Source of the DNA: Patella vulgata
Taxonomy: Eukaryota; Mollusca; Gastropoda; Patellidae
Reading direction: 5' to 3'
Assembly: GCF_932274485.2 (NCBI RefSeq)
Contig: NC_065879.2
Coordinates: forward strand, 44,254,936-44,318,935
DNA length: 64,000 bases
Shown: piece after piece, positions 1 to 10,289 of the stretch
Numbering within the stretch: position 1 is the stretch's first letter
Layout of the letters: every line of letters begins with the position of its first letter
The notes under the pieces: model-generated
Database searches by the model: none
Seen by the model: only the letters and a program-made list of their open reading frames with translations
Told to the model about the DNA's origin: nothing
Position numbers and translations under genes: made by a program

Positions 1-775
1 GAGGCTACAATTTTGATCCGTTTTTAATAAAACTTTCAATTTATGTTTATATCACAAAGATCTTGGGTACCTGTTGATAATCACGCATATCCGAACCAAC
101 TTCCTGGATTGTGGCCCCGGATTGTTCGAAAATGAGCATTTTTAGCTTGTGAACCCGCTAGAAGTCACAATTTGTATTCAATTTTAAAAAAACGTTTAAA
201 TATATCACCGTTACACGTCGATGAAGGCTGAGTTCGAATTTCGTAAAAGTCTGACCGAAACTGCCGGACAAAATGGCCGCTCCATGTACGCAAATAGTGT
301 AAAAGTATGTAATACCAAGGTTGTGGACACTCTAGAATTCACAATTTTTATCCGATTTTGATGAAACTTCAAATGTATGTTTATTAACATTTGATCTTCG
401 TTCCTTTCGATATTTGCGGATATCGGACCGAACTTCCTGGATTATGGCTCCTGATTATACGAAAAATCACGTTTAGTTCAAATCGGACCGAAAGTGCCCG
501 AGAAAATGACCGCTCCTTGTGCGCAAATTGTGTACAAGTATGTAATACGAAGGTTGTGGGCCCTATAGAGGTCACAGTGTTTGTCCGATTTTGATGAAAC
601 TTAAAATATATCTTTTCATTCCCAAAGATCTGTCTCTGTCGATATTCGCGCATTTCAGATCATAACTTCTTGGATTATTGCCCCTGATTGTACGAAAAAT
701 CGCGGGGTTTTGTTTTAGCTTGTTCTCTATCCATCTCTTGAGAAATGTGGGCGTATCTTGCCTGGCAACCACTGT
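1..775 (+). repeat. Tandem-repeat (VNTR) transposon, copy A, cut by the window edge
   Basis: The segment is built from degenerate alternating half-units of about 170-175 bp that share phrases such as GAGGTCACAATTTTTATCCG and CCTGATTGTACGAAAAATCG. It closes with the family's usual end, a stretch around 722-772 containing AAATGTGGGCGTATC followed by TTGCCTGGCA. The same end occurs near 10115, 12345 and 16910. Open frames inside it are low-complexity read-through on both strands and are not genes. The left end lies outside the window. Confidence 0.8.
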
Positions 776-1091
776 TTTTTTCTCGCTATCATTAAACGTG
801 TGACTTTATTAACCTCCATAGTTTTATTTCGTTGACTATTAATTTCGTACCTGATCTCAAGCCAAATGTATCGTTTTATACATATCATATTTCATTGTTT
901 AATAGATGAAGTAGTCGAAGAAGATTATTCCAGATTAGGGTTGGGCGATATACCGTTTTTTCGGTATATCGTGATAAAATCATCGGCGAGGTTTCTAAAT
1001 ATATATAGTTTGTTTAATTTATTTTATTCTTTTTTAAATAAAACCAACATTAAATAAAGGCTAGAAAATGTCATTACGATAGAACTTTTCT

Positions 1092-1462
1092 GGGGATCAC
1101 GGTGGTTAAGTGGGTAAGACGCTGGCTCGCTAGCCTGGAGGTCGGGTGTCCGATCCCTGTATTGCCCGAGAAAGTTCATCCCGATTTTCTGGCGTGGTTC
1201 CTCTTATCACCGATGCAGGACGGAGGGCCTGGTAAGGACAGCTGTCTAGTCGTTCGGATGGGACGATAAACCGAGGTCCCGTGTACACAATGGCGTGCAC
1301 GTAAAAGATCCCTTTACAGTTGGAATTCGGTATAAGAGTAGGCCATAGTGCCGCTGTCCGGGCACAATTTCCCTCATAGCACACTGTATGGCGTATGCCC
1401 GCCTTCATTAGCCCAGTTCGGAGCAGAACAGTAGGACGTTAAACCCCATTTAATTACATTTC
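1092..1462 (+). mobile_element. SINE family 1 (tRNA-derived), full length
   Basis: The head resembles a tRNA promoter: an A box (TGGTTAAGTGG) near 1103 and a B box (TGTCCGATCC) near 1148. The body is about 300 bp and the tail ends in ACGTTAAACCCCATTT plus an ATTTC-rich stretch. It is flanked by an imperfect 12-bp target duplication (AGAACTTTTCTG and AGAACCTTTCTG), as expected for LINE-driven retroposition. This family recurs at least fifteen times in the window. It lies inside the hAT element at 936-3891. Confidence 0.85.
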
Positions 1463-2083
1463 AGAACCTTTCTGCTGACAAGAAACTCTCATAATTTCTC
1501 GCAAGAATTCTACTTTGGTTTTCAGCTAAATTAACCAATCATAAAGCCCGTAATTTTTTTATTTTTTTTTTGTTTTTGTCCAATCAATATACGCCTTCTA
1601 TTTTACTTTATTCTATTATTAGGAACACTGTGTATTGTCTTTGTATTTATCGGAGATATTGGAATAAAAAAAAGTTTCAAATGAATCAAGAACAAAACTA
1701 AGAATAATACTTAAGTTAGTCCTACTTTAGCAACTAATTATTTTACAATAATTGATTTTTTACGTACATCTATCGGCACAACATTAGACTAGGATAATTA
1801 CACTACTAAGATTATATACCCGAAATGAATGGAAAAACATTCGTTTTACACTACACCGCTTCGACTTCGGAAAAACAGTAAAATATGACGATTCGACTTT
1901 TACTCCACATCGAATTATACCCAATAAATTCGCAACTGTCACTGTCTTGTAAATATCAAAAAGTAGATTTTAAAACCCTTCCAGTAATGTTTACGTATTA
2001 CCATTATTAATATTTTACTTTGACTAACTTGTATGACATTCTATTGATAGAATTAAATTCATCAGTAAAAATAGCATTATTAA

Positions 2084-2545
2084 AGTAGCTAATTAAGTCT
2101 CTAACTCAATATCATCCAAAATCTTCAACATTGAAAACACGAATTATTTGTCAATTTAAAACAACATTGATGCTGTGATCTTACCGGGAAAAGATGGGCT
2201 TCTGATATCCAATATTTAAGACAAAATAAACATTTTACCACTGGTACACGAATCGTGTACCATAATGCGTTTCAGCCCCAGTTCTAGCAAGAGACTCGAG
2301 GTACGAGGCTAGACATATTGCACCAAACCAAACGGCGTATGTAGACTGGAATAACCAGGCGCTAGAAATTTGCATTCGATTGAGACTGCTGGCTTATTTC
2401 ACGGAACATAACTGGTTTGAAATTAGAGTAAAAACGGAAACGATTGAATGTATATCAGTTTATATACATTCATATTACAGTATTATTTGAGTTGCAACCC
2501 ACTTGTGTCAATTTCTAGGTCCCAAATGTTAGCGATTTAGCTCCT
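2084..2545. mobile_element. MITE family a, TTAA-flanked, copy 1
   Basis: TTAA duplications lie at 2080-2083 and 2546-2549. The ends are inverted: AGTAGCTAA on the left and the complement of AGGAGCTAAATCGCTAA on the right. The roughly 460-bp body matches the copies at 5291-5727 and 6944-7372 along its length. There is no coding capacity. TTAA target use points to a piggyBac-like or Kolobok-like mobiliser; which one cannot be told here. Confidence 0.85.
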
Positions 2546-3173
2546 TTAAGTACCTGCTGGTCTAAGGTAAATCTCCATCATGGCGTCGTTAGTTAAAAAC
2601 ACGCCAAAACATGTAGGATTCTTTATTTAGGTTAATCACATAAATATATGATCGTAAATGACATGCAAAACAATTTACACCCAATACAGATAAACAAGAT
2701 TAAGGAATATATTATACATAACACAGATGCACCACTTTAAATTATAGCCGTTTACGAATATAGATCGAACACGTCATACTTAAACTCATCAGCAACTATA
2801 AAGCTATTGATGATAAATATAAGATATTGAATATAATCTTACCATTCAACGTGTGGTTTAATACTATAAATACATATGGAATATGTTATCTAAATACACA
2901 CACATGTAAATGTGTCTATTCCATATGTTCTATATTAGTGGAGTGCAGTTGAATATCCGTGCATTTCGCGGCTGGAGTTAAAAACCAATCAAATCATTCA
3001 AACAATCTCACGTGACGGACACACCCATGCTTACCGACAAAGAACAAACTATTATGGACAACCTCAACACACAAAAATAAAATACGCTAGCGCAACATTA
3101 ATATACATAATATTAACCCTGCGACATTAGCAACAAAAATGTGACATCAAGTATTGAAAATTTGACTTCTTAA

Positions 3174-3791
3174 AGACACATTTCCGCGTACAAACTGCGT
3201 GATTTGATGATATATTTGGACTAAAAACATATTCAAACTAATTAATTTATCATAGTTTTGTTTCAAACTCTTCTCAAAATATTGCAACATCCTAGGAATA
3301 CCCTTACTATAAAAAAAAACGACCAAAAGAGGTCATGTATGTGTCACGTGACTTACCTCTCTCGGTACCTAGCAACGGGGGCGAAGTCGAAGGAGAATTC
3401 ATTGCATAGACAAGACAATGTTGTCTTCAATCGCTGTCTATTTATTACAAATATCGAAGCCGAATTAAATTCTCGGATTATCCACTGCCCAAGTTTTTTT
3501 CCGTGGTTTTTAACTCAGAAACTGTTGTACGTCTAACTCTTCATAAACTTTATCAACATGTACATCAGACGCTCAATCTCTTCGTGCAACCTTTGACGTC
3601 ACGCGTGCCGACACTCCTAATCGTCGGGCTGTCGATTAGAAAAACCCTTACAGTTTTGTCCTGTATGCGCTCCATGAGTGTTTTTCAGGGCATCGAGTAT
3701 TTTTCTAGTAAGATTGGATATTTCTACACCAAAATTGACATACTTTTATTGGAAATAACCACCCGATAAATACTTTTCTGGGAACCTATCT
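3174..3791 (-). mobile_element. MITE family b, TTAA-flanked, copy 1
   Basis: TTAA duplications lie at 3170-3173 and 3792-3795. The 618-bp body is the reverse complement of the copy at 42201-42807 over its whole length, with clear divergence, so the two are independent older insertions. The terminal inverted repeat consensus from the other copy is AGATGGGTTCCC. Two apparent ORFs inside (3258-3536 and 3503-3769) overlap, are not kept in the other copy and are not genes. Confidence 0.85.
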
Positions 3792-4187
3792 TTAAGACAC
3801 ACGTATAAATTATCGCGATAATATCGTTTATCGTGATATTTAATAAATTATTATCATGATATTTTTTTTTCCCCATTGTCGTCCAACCCTATTCCAGATT
3901 AAGAGCCATACACAATACAAAGTCACAATGAACGGATGTCATAGCCATCTAAAAACTTCTATTCGTTTCTATTCGGTTCTTTTAAAAGATCGATAACCGA
4001 TAATTCATGTCTATGGCAAAATGTCACCTAATCATTTTTGCCAATTTACAGCTGCTAAGTAACTGATTATTGACCGTCTGGTGTATTCAGGATTTATTAA
4101 TTGCTATTAACCAGCCTGCAGTAGACATTCCATACTTATTTGTGTATCAAGACTGTTTAATCCTCGGTTAAAGCTGTTAGAACCAGT

Positions 4188-4531
4188 AATCGCGGTGGTT
4201 CAGTGAGTAAGGCGACATCTTGGATTTCACCATTCCCCCATGATTAAGAGTGGCCACCCAAGTTTTATTTTTACTCTCACTTGCCTCCAACATGATTCAA
4301 GAGTCAAATCTGGGGAACATATAAATGCACACAGCACCATCATCAGCTGACAGACTACTTGGTAGGCAGAGGGCATGGTAAGGAACAGTCCTATAGTCGT
4401 TCGGATGAGAAGAAAATCCCGTTTACATGTACACGTAAAAGAACCCTTCACCTTTGGAATTTGTTGAACAGTTGGCCAATAATTTATGGCCCTAAAGCAC
4501 ACTGGGCAGGGCGTTAAACCCCATTTAATTT
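4188..4531 (+). mobile_element. SINE family 1, degenerate copy
   Basis: The A-box region (CGCGGTGGTTCAGTGAGTAA) opens the copy near 4191. Body phrases (TAGTCGTTCGGATGAGA, ACACGTAAAAGAACCCTT) and the tail GCGTTAAACCCCATTTAATT follow. The part between A box and mid-body is rearranged. It ends tail-to-tail against a family 2 SINE on the other strand. Confidence 0.7.
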
Positions 4532-4534
4532 CCA

Positions 4535-4537
4535 ATT

Positions 4538-4586
<49 letters not shown>

Positions 4587-4856
4587 GGGGGTGTTAACGT
4601 CCACTCGACACAAACTAGGTCATTTCGGGACTAACATATGGTTTAATTTTATTTCAATAATTCGCTCGCGAGTTGGGGTCTTTAGCAGTGGGAGGAAACC
4701 GGAGGACGCGGAGAAAACTAACGAGGTTGGACAGGCGACCCTAATTCTTGTCACGTACAACCGGGGATTCGAAACCAAGCCAGTTGACTCAATGATAGGC
4801 CTTATGATACAGCACGCACTTGCTAACCATTCGGCCATCCACCCACCCCCCCTCTA
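4535..4856 (-). mobile_element. SINE family 2 (tRNA-derived) with (GA)n tail
   Basis: Read on the minus strand, the right end is a tRNA-like head with A box (TGGCCGAATGG) and B box (GGTTTCGAATCCCC). The body carries CCTCCCACTGCTAAAGACCC. The tail is GTGTCGAGTGGACGTTAAC followed by a CT run, seen on the plus strand as GA repeats at about 4540-4581. The same family occurs at 17640, 20497 and 42893. Confidence 0.8.
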
Positions 4857-5286
4857 ATTTGTTATAGAAACATTTATCCTAGTCAGGTGTAGCTATTCAA
4901 AGTGTCGACTGCATCAGTGTCTGGAAAACCATGTCTATATAAAGCCTAGCATCATCCCTTGGCAGGAGAGTCCAAGACAAATTTGTAGGCCGACAACTTC
5001 GTGGATTTTTTCGTAATTTAGAAAACATACCGTACACATTGTTTTACATGAATTCGTTCAACATTGGAATCCCTGAGTATACTATAATGATATCCACTTG
5101 TCGATTCTAAGCTGTGTTTGTTTCCAATAAAATAGATCAAGTGGCCTATTATTTGTTTAATCTTCTGACCTGAATTATTTGATCACTCCCAAAGATTTTC
5201 GGGCATTCATGTTTGATGTGACTCCCATTTTTGTGTCTCAATATATCATTGTTGTTGAAGATTTTGTCTTACTCATTGGTTTAATC
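4857..5286. other. Anonymous AT-rich spacer
   Basis: I see no gene, repeat unit or splice pair that can be supported here. Confidence 0.5.
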
Positions 5287-5290
5287 TTAA

Positions 5291-5727
5291 AGTAGCTAAG
5301 TCTCTTACTCAATATCATCCAAAATCTTCAACATTGAAAACACAAATTATTTGTCAATTTAAATCAACATTGATGCTGTGATCTTACCGGAAAAAGATGG
5401 GCTTCTGATATCCAATGTTTAAGACAAAATAAAAATTTTGCCATTGGTACACGAATCGTGTACCATAATGCGTTTCAGCCCCAGTTCTAGCAAGAGACTC
5501 GAGGAACGAGGCTAGACATATTGCACCAAACCAAACGGCGTATGTAGACTGGAATAACCAGGCGCTAAAAATTTGCATTCGATTGAGATTTCGGGCTTAT
5601 TTCGCGGAACATAACTGATTTGAAATTAGAGTAAAAACGGAAACCATTGAATGTATATCAGTTTATATACATTCATATTACAGTATTATATGAGTTGCGA
5701 CCCACTTGTGTTAGCGATTTAGCTCCT
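5291..5727. mobile_element. MITE family a, TTAA-flanked, copy 2
   Basis: TTAA duplications lie at 5287-5290 and 5728-5731. The body is nearly identical to copy 1 (2084-2545), including the palindromic stretch TACACGAATCGTGTA, so both moved fairly recently. Copy 2 lacks about 20 bp close to its right end. A short CCCTAA-like run follows at about 5773-5793. Confidence 0.85.
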
Positions 5728-5929
5728 TTAAACCTCTAACCCTGAATTTATAGGTTTTAATCTTAAATACCTGGCCCTAGCCCTAACCCTAAAATGTAAA
5801 AGTGATGGAATGTAAAAGTGATGAAAATAGAAAAGTGAGTCGGACCAAACATGATCGCCATCACACTGTTATTTTGTGTAGCCTATTTATTGATTTCAAA
5901 CATTTATTTCGAAATGCGTTTTGTCTTAC

Positions 5930-6290
5930 CTACGTGTGGGATTCCTCGAAATTTTCTGCCATGGTTCCTCTTTGTCAATGATATAGGGCGTGTGTGGGGG
6001 GGGGGGGGGAGGCCAAGGACAGTGCCTATGTTTCGAATATGTGTGCTAACTTGATCTCGAATCTGGGTGCTGGAATACGGGTGAGAGATTCCGCTCGGTG
6101 CCTATGGCAAGAAAAACCGCGGTCCCGGCTTCATGTGGCTTACGTCATGGCGTAGCCAACACGTAAAAGAAACCTTGACATTAAAAATTAAATTGCTGTC
6201 TGGGCAAAATTTTACTCATTACACACTGTATGGCGTGTGTCCGTCTTCATAGTTCGGCAGGTGCACAAAGTAAGACCCCGCCCCATGGCA
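5930..6290 (+). mobile_element. SINE family 1, decayed copy
   Basis: Only the middle and tail are recognisable: AAGAAAAACCGCGGTCCCGG, the ACACGTAAAAGAAACC block near 6161, CACACTGTATGGCGTGTGTC near 6223 and a degraded GTAAGACCCC tail. A G run of more than ten bases lies at about 5997-6009. The promoter head is not convincing. Confidence 0.65.
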
Positions 6291-6943
6291 TTCATATATT
6301 TAATAGCCTACCGGGTACCTTTATGTTGAAATTTTAGTGTCACTAACCTTTGAGGGCGGGATTATCGAGAGACTATATATTATGTAAATTCAAAAATTCA
6401 GAAAATAGTTCAAATCATAGAAAAAATTTCTATGGTTCGAATCCTAGAAATTCGTTCAGAACGGTGTCTGAGTCTTAAAATTGTAGTTCGCTATTAAAGG
6501 GCACAACCTACCTGTTTCTGGTCAGGCCCAATTGGTCAGGCCGTTGCGGGCGAAACAAATCTTATAAAGACGATGTAAGTCGAATGATGTACAGGGAGAG
6601 AACTCCAAATAAAGGGACAACTTCCTGTTATTTTTTTTCGTGTTTATTTTTAATTGATAATCAAAAATCCCAGGTAGGTAGGCTAAATTAGTCAATTGTA
6701 AAGTATAATTTTTATAATAAAGACGCGGTGTTAAAGTCTCAATTCATTGATCTTCACTAAAACTTCAGTAGTGAGCCCATAAAACACTCTACCACTGTGC
6801 CCAGTACCCCTGGGCCCTGGCTCTGTGAACTGAAACGACCCGCGTCTGCGAGTAGGACGGGACAAATCGAGCCAACAAAATCGTGATTTTATGAAGACGG
6901 AAGTGAATTCAACGAGTTGAGAGTGCGAACTACCCTTATATAA
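6291..6943. other. Anonymous spacer
   Basis: No gene or confident repeat is visible. A phrase CTACCTGTTT near 6509 and its near-complement AGGTAGGTAGG near 6672 hint at a short decayed inverted-repeat element, but the boundaries are unclear. Confidence 0.4.
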
Positions 6944-7372
6944 AGTAGCTAAGTCTCTAACTCAATATCATCCAAAATCTTCAACATTGAAAACACGATT
7001 TATTTGTCAAATTACATCAACATTGATGTTGTGATCTTACCGGGAAAAGATGGGCTTCTGATATCCAATATTTAAGAAAAAATAAACATTTTACCATTGG
7101 TACATGAATCGTGTACCATAATGCGTTTCAGCGCCATTTGTAACAATGGACTCAAAGAACGAGGCTAGACATATTCCACAAGTCATGTCAAACGGTGACA
7201 CCATGTTCTTATGTGCAATAAATACTATATAGTGTACACTAGAATAACCAGACGCTAGAGATTGCCATTCGATTGAGATTTCTGGCGTATTTTGCCAAAC
7301 CTAACTGAGCAAAAACAGAAACGATTGAATGTAAATCAGTTTATATATTTTGCCTAACATTCATATTACATT
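6944..7372. mobile_element. MITE family a, copy 3, right end lost
   Basis: It starts with TAAAGTAGCTAAGTCTCTAA and follows copies 1 and 2 for about 400 bp, but is more diverged. It carries a small internal insertion and runs out before the right terminal repeat. The left TTAA is altered. Confidence 0.8.
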
Positions 7373-7620
7373 ATAGTCTGGAGGCTCAGCGAGGGGGTGG
7401 GGGTGTGTCCATCAAATGGGCACAAAACCAGACCCAACTTTTCTAGAGTAAAATTTTGCGTAGAAAATGATGCCGAGTGGTAATCAATCGCCGTTGGGGC
7501 GTTTTCGAGATATTCAGGGTCAAAGGTCAAATGGGTTCATTTGCACTGAAAGTGAATGCGCGGTCATTCTTGTATCATGAAAATAAGCTGAAAATGATCG
7601 AAAGTAATCAATTTCAATAA

Positions 7621-8564
7621 AAATGTAAACTTGCTAAATTCACCTTTGTTCTTTGTGACCCCAGAGGTCAAAAGGTCACATTTTCCGTTTTAGCACTAGG
7701 AAGATTTAAAGTATTTTAAAGTAATAAATGTTGGCGTAAAATATAAAAAACTAAAGCAAAACCTGTTCTAATTAATAATAGGAACATTTAACATTTATCT
7801 TTAGGTGGTCTTAGCATCAAACGTTTACTTTGGAACGTCGAAAATGATCTTGCATAACAGAAGCAAAACGCTTCGGAGCCTGTTTCAAAAATACGTAAAA
7901 ACTGTTACATCAAAATCTCTCCGAATTAGTTTTACAACGATTGCTATACATAATGTACTAGTTGTCTGAAAAAAACAATTAAATAGTTCCATGGCTGGAC
8001 TCCAGCCTGCAGGCCGCATCACAAAGCCTGCCAAAGTTTTCCCCGCTAACATTTACCGATACGACATATATATCCTGCATTTGTCGGTTTTATCTGCGTC
8101 CATGTTACGGCGAAATTCATAAAAACTCATAATAAAAAGTTTGCAAACTTTTAATCTCGTCGTCAGATGCGTGTTTTCCCATCACAGATTAACGTCGGTT
8201 TTCCTAGACTGGGATTCTCGGAAATCCACGCGGCCTGCAGGCTGGAGTCCAACACTGAAACTATTCAATTGTTTTTCAGATAACTAGTATCATTATGTAT
8301 AACAATCGTTGTGAAAATAAATCGGAGGTTTCAAAGTGTGTTGGTTCTGTTATGCAAGATCATTTTCGACGTTCCATAGTAAAAGTTCGGTGCTAAGACC
8401 ACCTATTATTAATTAGAACAGGTTTCGCTTTAATTTTTAAATTTTACGTTGACATTTTATTGCTTTAAATCTTCCTAGAGCAAAAATGGTAAATTTCACC
8501 TTTTGACCTCCAGGGTCACTAAGCCTAAAGGTGAATTTAGCAAGTTTACATTATAGTTTACATT
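7621..8564. mobile_element. Fold-back element with long inverted arms
   Basis: A left arm (7621-8017) and right arm (8230-8564) are reverse complements with moderate divergence and small indels. They share landmarks such as AGGAAGATTTAAAG, CTGTTCTAATTAATAATAGG, AACGTCGAAAATGATCTTGC and GGACTCCAGCCTGCAGGCCG. The spacer of 212 bp is unique and codes for nothing. No transposase is present. The right arm abuts the middle of a tandem-repeat unit (8565), so the element probably landed in that repeat or truncated it. The superfamily is unresolved. Confidence 0.8.
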
Positions 8565-10145
8565 GCGGCTCCTTGTACGCAAATTGGGTCAAAGTATGCA
8601 ATACCAAGGTTGTGGACACTCTAGAAGTCACAATTTTTATCCGATTTTGACGAAACTTGAAATGTATGTTTATAATCCAAAGATAGTGGTTACTTTTGAT
8701 ATTTGAGCAGATAATTAATGGCCCCTGTTTGTACAAAAAATCTCGTTGTTAGCTTGTGGATCCTCTAGAGGTCACAATTTTTATCCCGTTTTAAAAAACA
8801 TTTAAATTTAGCACCGTTACACCTGATTGTACGAAAATTAATGTTTTTTAGCTTGTGGATTCTCTACAGGTCACAATTTTTTATCCAATTTTGGAAACCG
8901 TTTAAATATATCTAGGGTTGTAACGATTCATCGCCATGTTTTAAAAATCCATGATGCACGATACAATCAATGTCCATATCGCAATTCGTTATCCAAATAA
9001 TCATTTCACAAAAATAGACCGATATTCCTTTAAATGCGTAACAAAGTCCATGAGCAAAATAACTTTTTTACTTTCAGCGAGTGTTAATGCATTTTCGACA
9101 CATGAAGTGGCTAATTATAGCTTTTTCGTCAAGAATAAAATATCAGTCTGGTTAAGCAAGTCGTGCAGGAAATTAAATTCGTTCAAATTACACACTTGAA
9201 TAATATATACGGAAAAAATCATACAACATTTAATATACATATTATATGCCACTAATATGTGATTTGTGATAATATTACTGTATACAATAAGAATGGCGAT
9301 TTGTAGTTGTACATACATGTACTATGTACATTGATCACCACATATTTTCAATGTATATTAAATATTTCATATTAAAATCTTCCTAACGTTATTTCCTTTG
9401 CTGTTCTGTAATGTATGACTGACCTGACAACGAGAATGCTTTTCATTGGCTGAAATTGTTGTGGCAATACGAGCCAGGCAGCTGAATTTTTTTCATGATG
9501 AATTCACCAAATTCAAGTCGCACGATCGACAAAAGCAATATTGAGATCGAAATCCCCTATACCAAGTATAAGTGAAGTCACAAGTATGGGAGTTCTTAGG
9601 ATTTCCCGTTAAGCATGACAGCAATGAAATCCGTTCAGTTGACCGAGAAAACACCACATTAAAGTAAATCATAAAAGTAGGCCTTTTGAAAGACTTTAGA
9701 TTTATTTCCTATATCGTGATATTAATCGTATTCTATGCTATGAATCGTGATGTGCATCGTAATGTGGCCTGGCGTATTGTTGCAGCCCTAAATATATCAC
9801 TATTCCACCATAATGATGGTTGAATTCGAATTTCGGGAAAATCGAAACTAAACTGCCCGACAAAATGGCCGCTCTTTGTACGCAAATTGTGTTAAACATA
9901 TGTAATACAGTGGTTGTGGGCCCTCTATAGGTCACAGTTTTTATCCGATTTTGATGAAACTTAAAATATATGTTTATGTCCCAAATCCCAAAGATATCAG
10001 TCCCTTTCGATATTTGCACATTTCAGGCCATAACTTTCTGGATTATTGCCCCTGATTGTACAAAAAATCGTGTTTGTTTTTAGCTTGTTCTCTATCCATC
10101 TCTTGTAAAATGTGTCCGTATCTTGCCTGGCAGCCGCTAGTTAAC
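8565..10145 (+). repeat. Tandem-repeat (VNTR) transposon, copy B, interrupted by hAT
   Basis: The same half-units as copy A occur on both sides of a nested hAT element (8913-9790), and the copy ends with the family terminus near 10086-10142 (CTCTATCCATCTCTTG ... TTGCCTGGCAGCCGC). It is joined by about 145 bp to copy C. Confidence 0.8.
8913..9790. mobile_element. hAT-type non-autonomous element nested in a VNTR repeat
   Basis: The ends are TAGGGTTGTAACGATTC on the left and the complement of TAGGGCTGCAACAATACG on the right. A perfect 8-bp target duplication, AATATATC, lies at 8905-8912 and 9791-9798. The length is 878 bp with no transposase. Subterminal stretches rich in CGAT/ATCG words resemble transposase-binding repeats. 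Removing the element and one duplication restores a normal VNTR unit (TTTAAATATATCACTATTCC), so it arrived after the VNTR array formed. Confidence 0.9.
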
Positions 10146-10289
10146 AGATTTATTTCAAATTTGGTGTGTAGCATCAGGGCCCAGTCATAGGACGTACCCT
10201 ATCAATATTCGACGATCCGTAACATTCTGTTCCAAAGTTACCCCCTTTTTGCGTAAACCTTGGTATCGCTGTAGGGGCTACAGTTTTTA

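Larger units (their letters stand above)
936..3891. mobile_element. hAT-type DNA transposon, non-autonomous, with nested insertions
   Basis: The ends are inverted: TAGGGTTGGGCGATA on the left and, on the right, the complement of TAGGGTTGGACGACA. They are flanked by a perfect 8-bp target duplication, TTCCAGAT, at 928-935 and 3892-3899. TAGGG-type ends with 8-bp duplications are typical of the hAT superfamily. No transposase remains. About half of the 2956 bp is later arrivals: a SINE (1092-1462) and two TTAA MITEs (2084-2545 and 3174-3791). hAT insertion therefore came first. Confidence 0.85.

Noticed and set aside
1092-1170. Possible tRNA gene
   Set aside because: The A and B boxes belong to a SINE head; no cloverleaf with proper stems can be drawn and the body continues for 300 bp.
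4227-4613. 128-residue frame (-) with a serine-leucine run
   Set aside because: It reads through a SINE and a (GA)n repeat.
5773-5793. Telomere-like CCCTAA run
   Set aside because: Only two or three imperfect units; too short to be an interstitial telomere.
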